Source: an uncultured Pedobacter sp. (GTDB taxonomy: Bacteria > Bacteroidota > Bacteroidia > Sphingobacteriales > Sphingobacteriaceae). From it: 5,644 nt of DNA. Of this stretch, positions 4,742-5,644 are shown in pieces (the first letter of the stretch is position 1; each line of letters starts with the position of its first letter). Both the position numbers and the translations under genes were made by a program. The notes beneath the pieces are model-generated. The model saw only the letters and a list, made by a program, of their open reading frames with translations. It was not told the origin of the DNA and ran no database searches. Location: assembly GCA_938008555.1 (NCBI GenBank), contig CALLKE010000003.1, forward strand, positions 1 to 5,644. The letters are read 5' to 3'.

Positions 4742-5596
4742 ATGAACAAAATTCTGACATTAATATTTACCTTTCTAACTTTAGTAACTTTCGGACAAGA
4801 AAATCTGATAAAAAAAACGAAACCAATTGTTGACGAAGGAAAACTACTTTATAAATCTGAAATGGCTTCTTGGTATGGAACAGATTTATTTTTAGAAAAT
4901 TATAAACAAAGAGAAAATATTGGCGGATATTTTTCATATACAGACAAAGAAACTTCAAAATGTATATTTTTTTCAAAATCGGACAATCCAAAAGTGATTG
5001 GTACAATCTCATTTGACAACACATACAATCTAAAAACAGCAAATACAGATTTGACAGAAAGAGATTTTACTAAAACTGAAAATGACTTATATGAAATTAG
5101 AAAACTTGCTTTAAAAGAAATTCAATCAGATACTTTATTCAAAACATATAAAAACACAAGTTTGAATTTGATTCCACTTATCAATGGAAAAGAAAAGAAG
5201 GTTTACATTTTAACTGGACCAAAAAACAACGGTGTTGTGATTTTTGGAAACGATTATTTAATAACGTTTGACAAAAACAATAAACTTTTGACAAAAAAAG
5301 AACTTCATAAAAATATCATTCCGATTGAATATGGAAAAACAGAAGATGGAAATGAAATTGTTGGAACTATGCACAACCATTTACCAGAAACAGGAGAATT
5401 TATAACAGCAACTGATATTTGTACTCTTATGCTTTATGAAAAATTTGCAAAATGGAAAACTCATAATGTCGTTTCTAAAAAATATTTGAGTATTTGGAAT
5501 TGTGAAACAGACGAATTAAATGTTATAACAATGGACGCTATTGAAAAAATTAATAAAGACCAAGAAAAACGAAAAGAAAATAAAGAAACTGAATAA
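4742..5596 (+). CDS. Secreted protein of unknown function with HxH...TxxD motif
   Basis: This 284-residue protein has a signal peptide: MNK, a hydrophobic stretch at 4-17, and likely cleavage around TFGQ-EN (residue 19), typical of Bacteroidota. It is probably periplasmic or exported. The N-terminal half shows no known motif. In the C-terminal half, DYLITFDKNNKLL (171-183) and EIVGTMHNHLPETG (205-218) are followed by ITATDICTLMLYEKF. The H211-x-H213 then T222-x-x-D225 pattern recalls the zinc-binding HxH...SxxD of JAB/MPN domains (as in RadC), but with one extra residue and no clear catalytic glutamate. Similar uncharacterised flavobacterial proteins carry this MHxHLPETG segment. The last 18 residues are highly charged. 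It is the sole gene of the rightmost cassette, 30 bases after its start box, with the promoter candidate in the preceding attC-like site. Confidence 0.85.
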   Translation: MNKILTLIFTFLTLVTFGQENLIKKTKPIVDEGKLLYKSEMASWYGTDLFLENYKQRENIGGYFSYTDKETSKCIFFSKSDNPKVIGTISFDNTYNLKTANTDLTERDFTKTENDLYEIRKLALKEIQSDTLFKTYKNTSLNLIPLINGKEKKVYILTGPKNNGVVIFGNDYLITFDKNNKLLTKKELHKNIIPIEYGKTEDGNEIVGTMHNHLPETGEFITATDICTLMLYEKFAKWKTHNVVSKKYLSIWNCETDELNVITMDAIEKINKDQEKRKENKETE

Positions 5597-5598
5597 AA

Positions 5599-5644
5599 AT
5601 GGCTACAGCTAACAGCGGTTTGCTTCAATGGCTACTTCCGGATT
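5599..5644 (+). repeat. attC-like site 3 (cut by window end)
   Basis: The end box ATGGCTACAGCTAAC (5599-5613) is the inverted copy of this cassette's start box at 4712-4726 (14 of 15). It is followed by AGCGGTTTGC, the same core and arm start as in site 1. The right arm lies outside the window. CTAACAGCGGTTT (5609-5621) matches both target guides of the IS110 RNA candidate at 13 of 13 bases and is not occupied. Confidence 0.7.

Noticed and set aside
4767..5042. Minus-strand open frame of 91 codons
   Set aside because: It is antisense to the secreted-protein gene in AT-rich DNA, and its leucine/phenylalanine-rich content comes from lysine/asparagine codons on the other strand.

Overview
This is AT-rich DNA from a member of the Bacteroidota, probably flavobacterial or a close relative. 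The evidence is the lipoprotein and signal-peptide style of the cargo proteins, a TTTG / TAnnTTTG promoter motif, and IS21 and IS110 transposases of Bacteroidota type. The first 13 bases are an Illumina adapter remnant, so the left edge is an untrimmed end of a short-read contig and the first gene is cut by it.

The backbone looks like an integron-type gene-cassette array. Three genes all read rightward: a membrane-protein fragment (14-469), a lipoprotein (4055-4576) and a secreted protein (4742-5596). They are separated by about 140-bp imperfect palindromes that share structure but little sequence. The two complete cassettes each begin with a GTTA... box that is the inverted copy (14 of 15 bases) of the box at their own end (4008-4022 with 4577-4591; 4712-4726 with 5599-5613). 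Boxes of different cassettes share only the AAC/GTT core. This is the logic of attC sites. No integrase is in the window.

The first attC-like site is split by an IS110-family element read on the minus strand (about 495-3888). Upstream of its recombinase lies a bridge-RNA-like noncoding region (about 3690-3830) with two bulged hairpins. Their loop sequences match the attC-like target on one side and the element's own two ends on the other, so the targeting can be read directly. The same guide matches the unoccupied third attC-like site (5609-5621) at 13 of 13 bases.

The IS110 element is dead. A complete IS21-family element (654-3348, istA plus istB) lies inside its recombinase gene. The first 98 codons are to the right and the last 39 to the left, and the middle is missing. 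No target duplication flanks the IS21 element. The order of events is therefore cassette array, then guided IS110 insertion, then IS21 insertion with loss of the central IS110 sequence.
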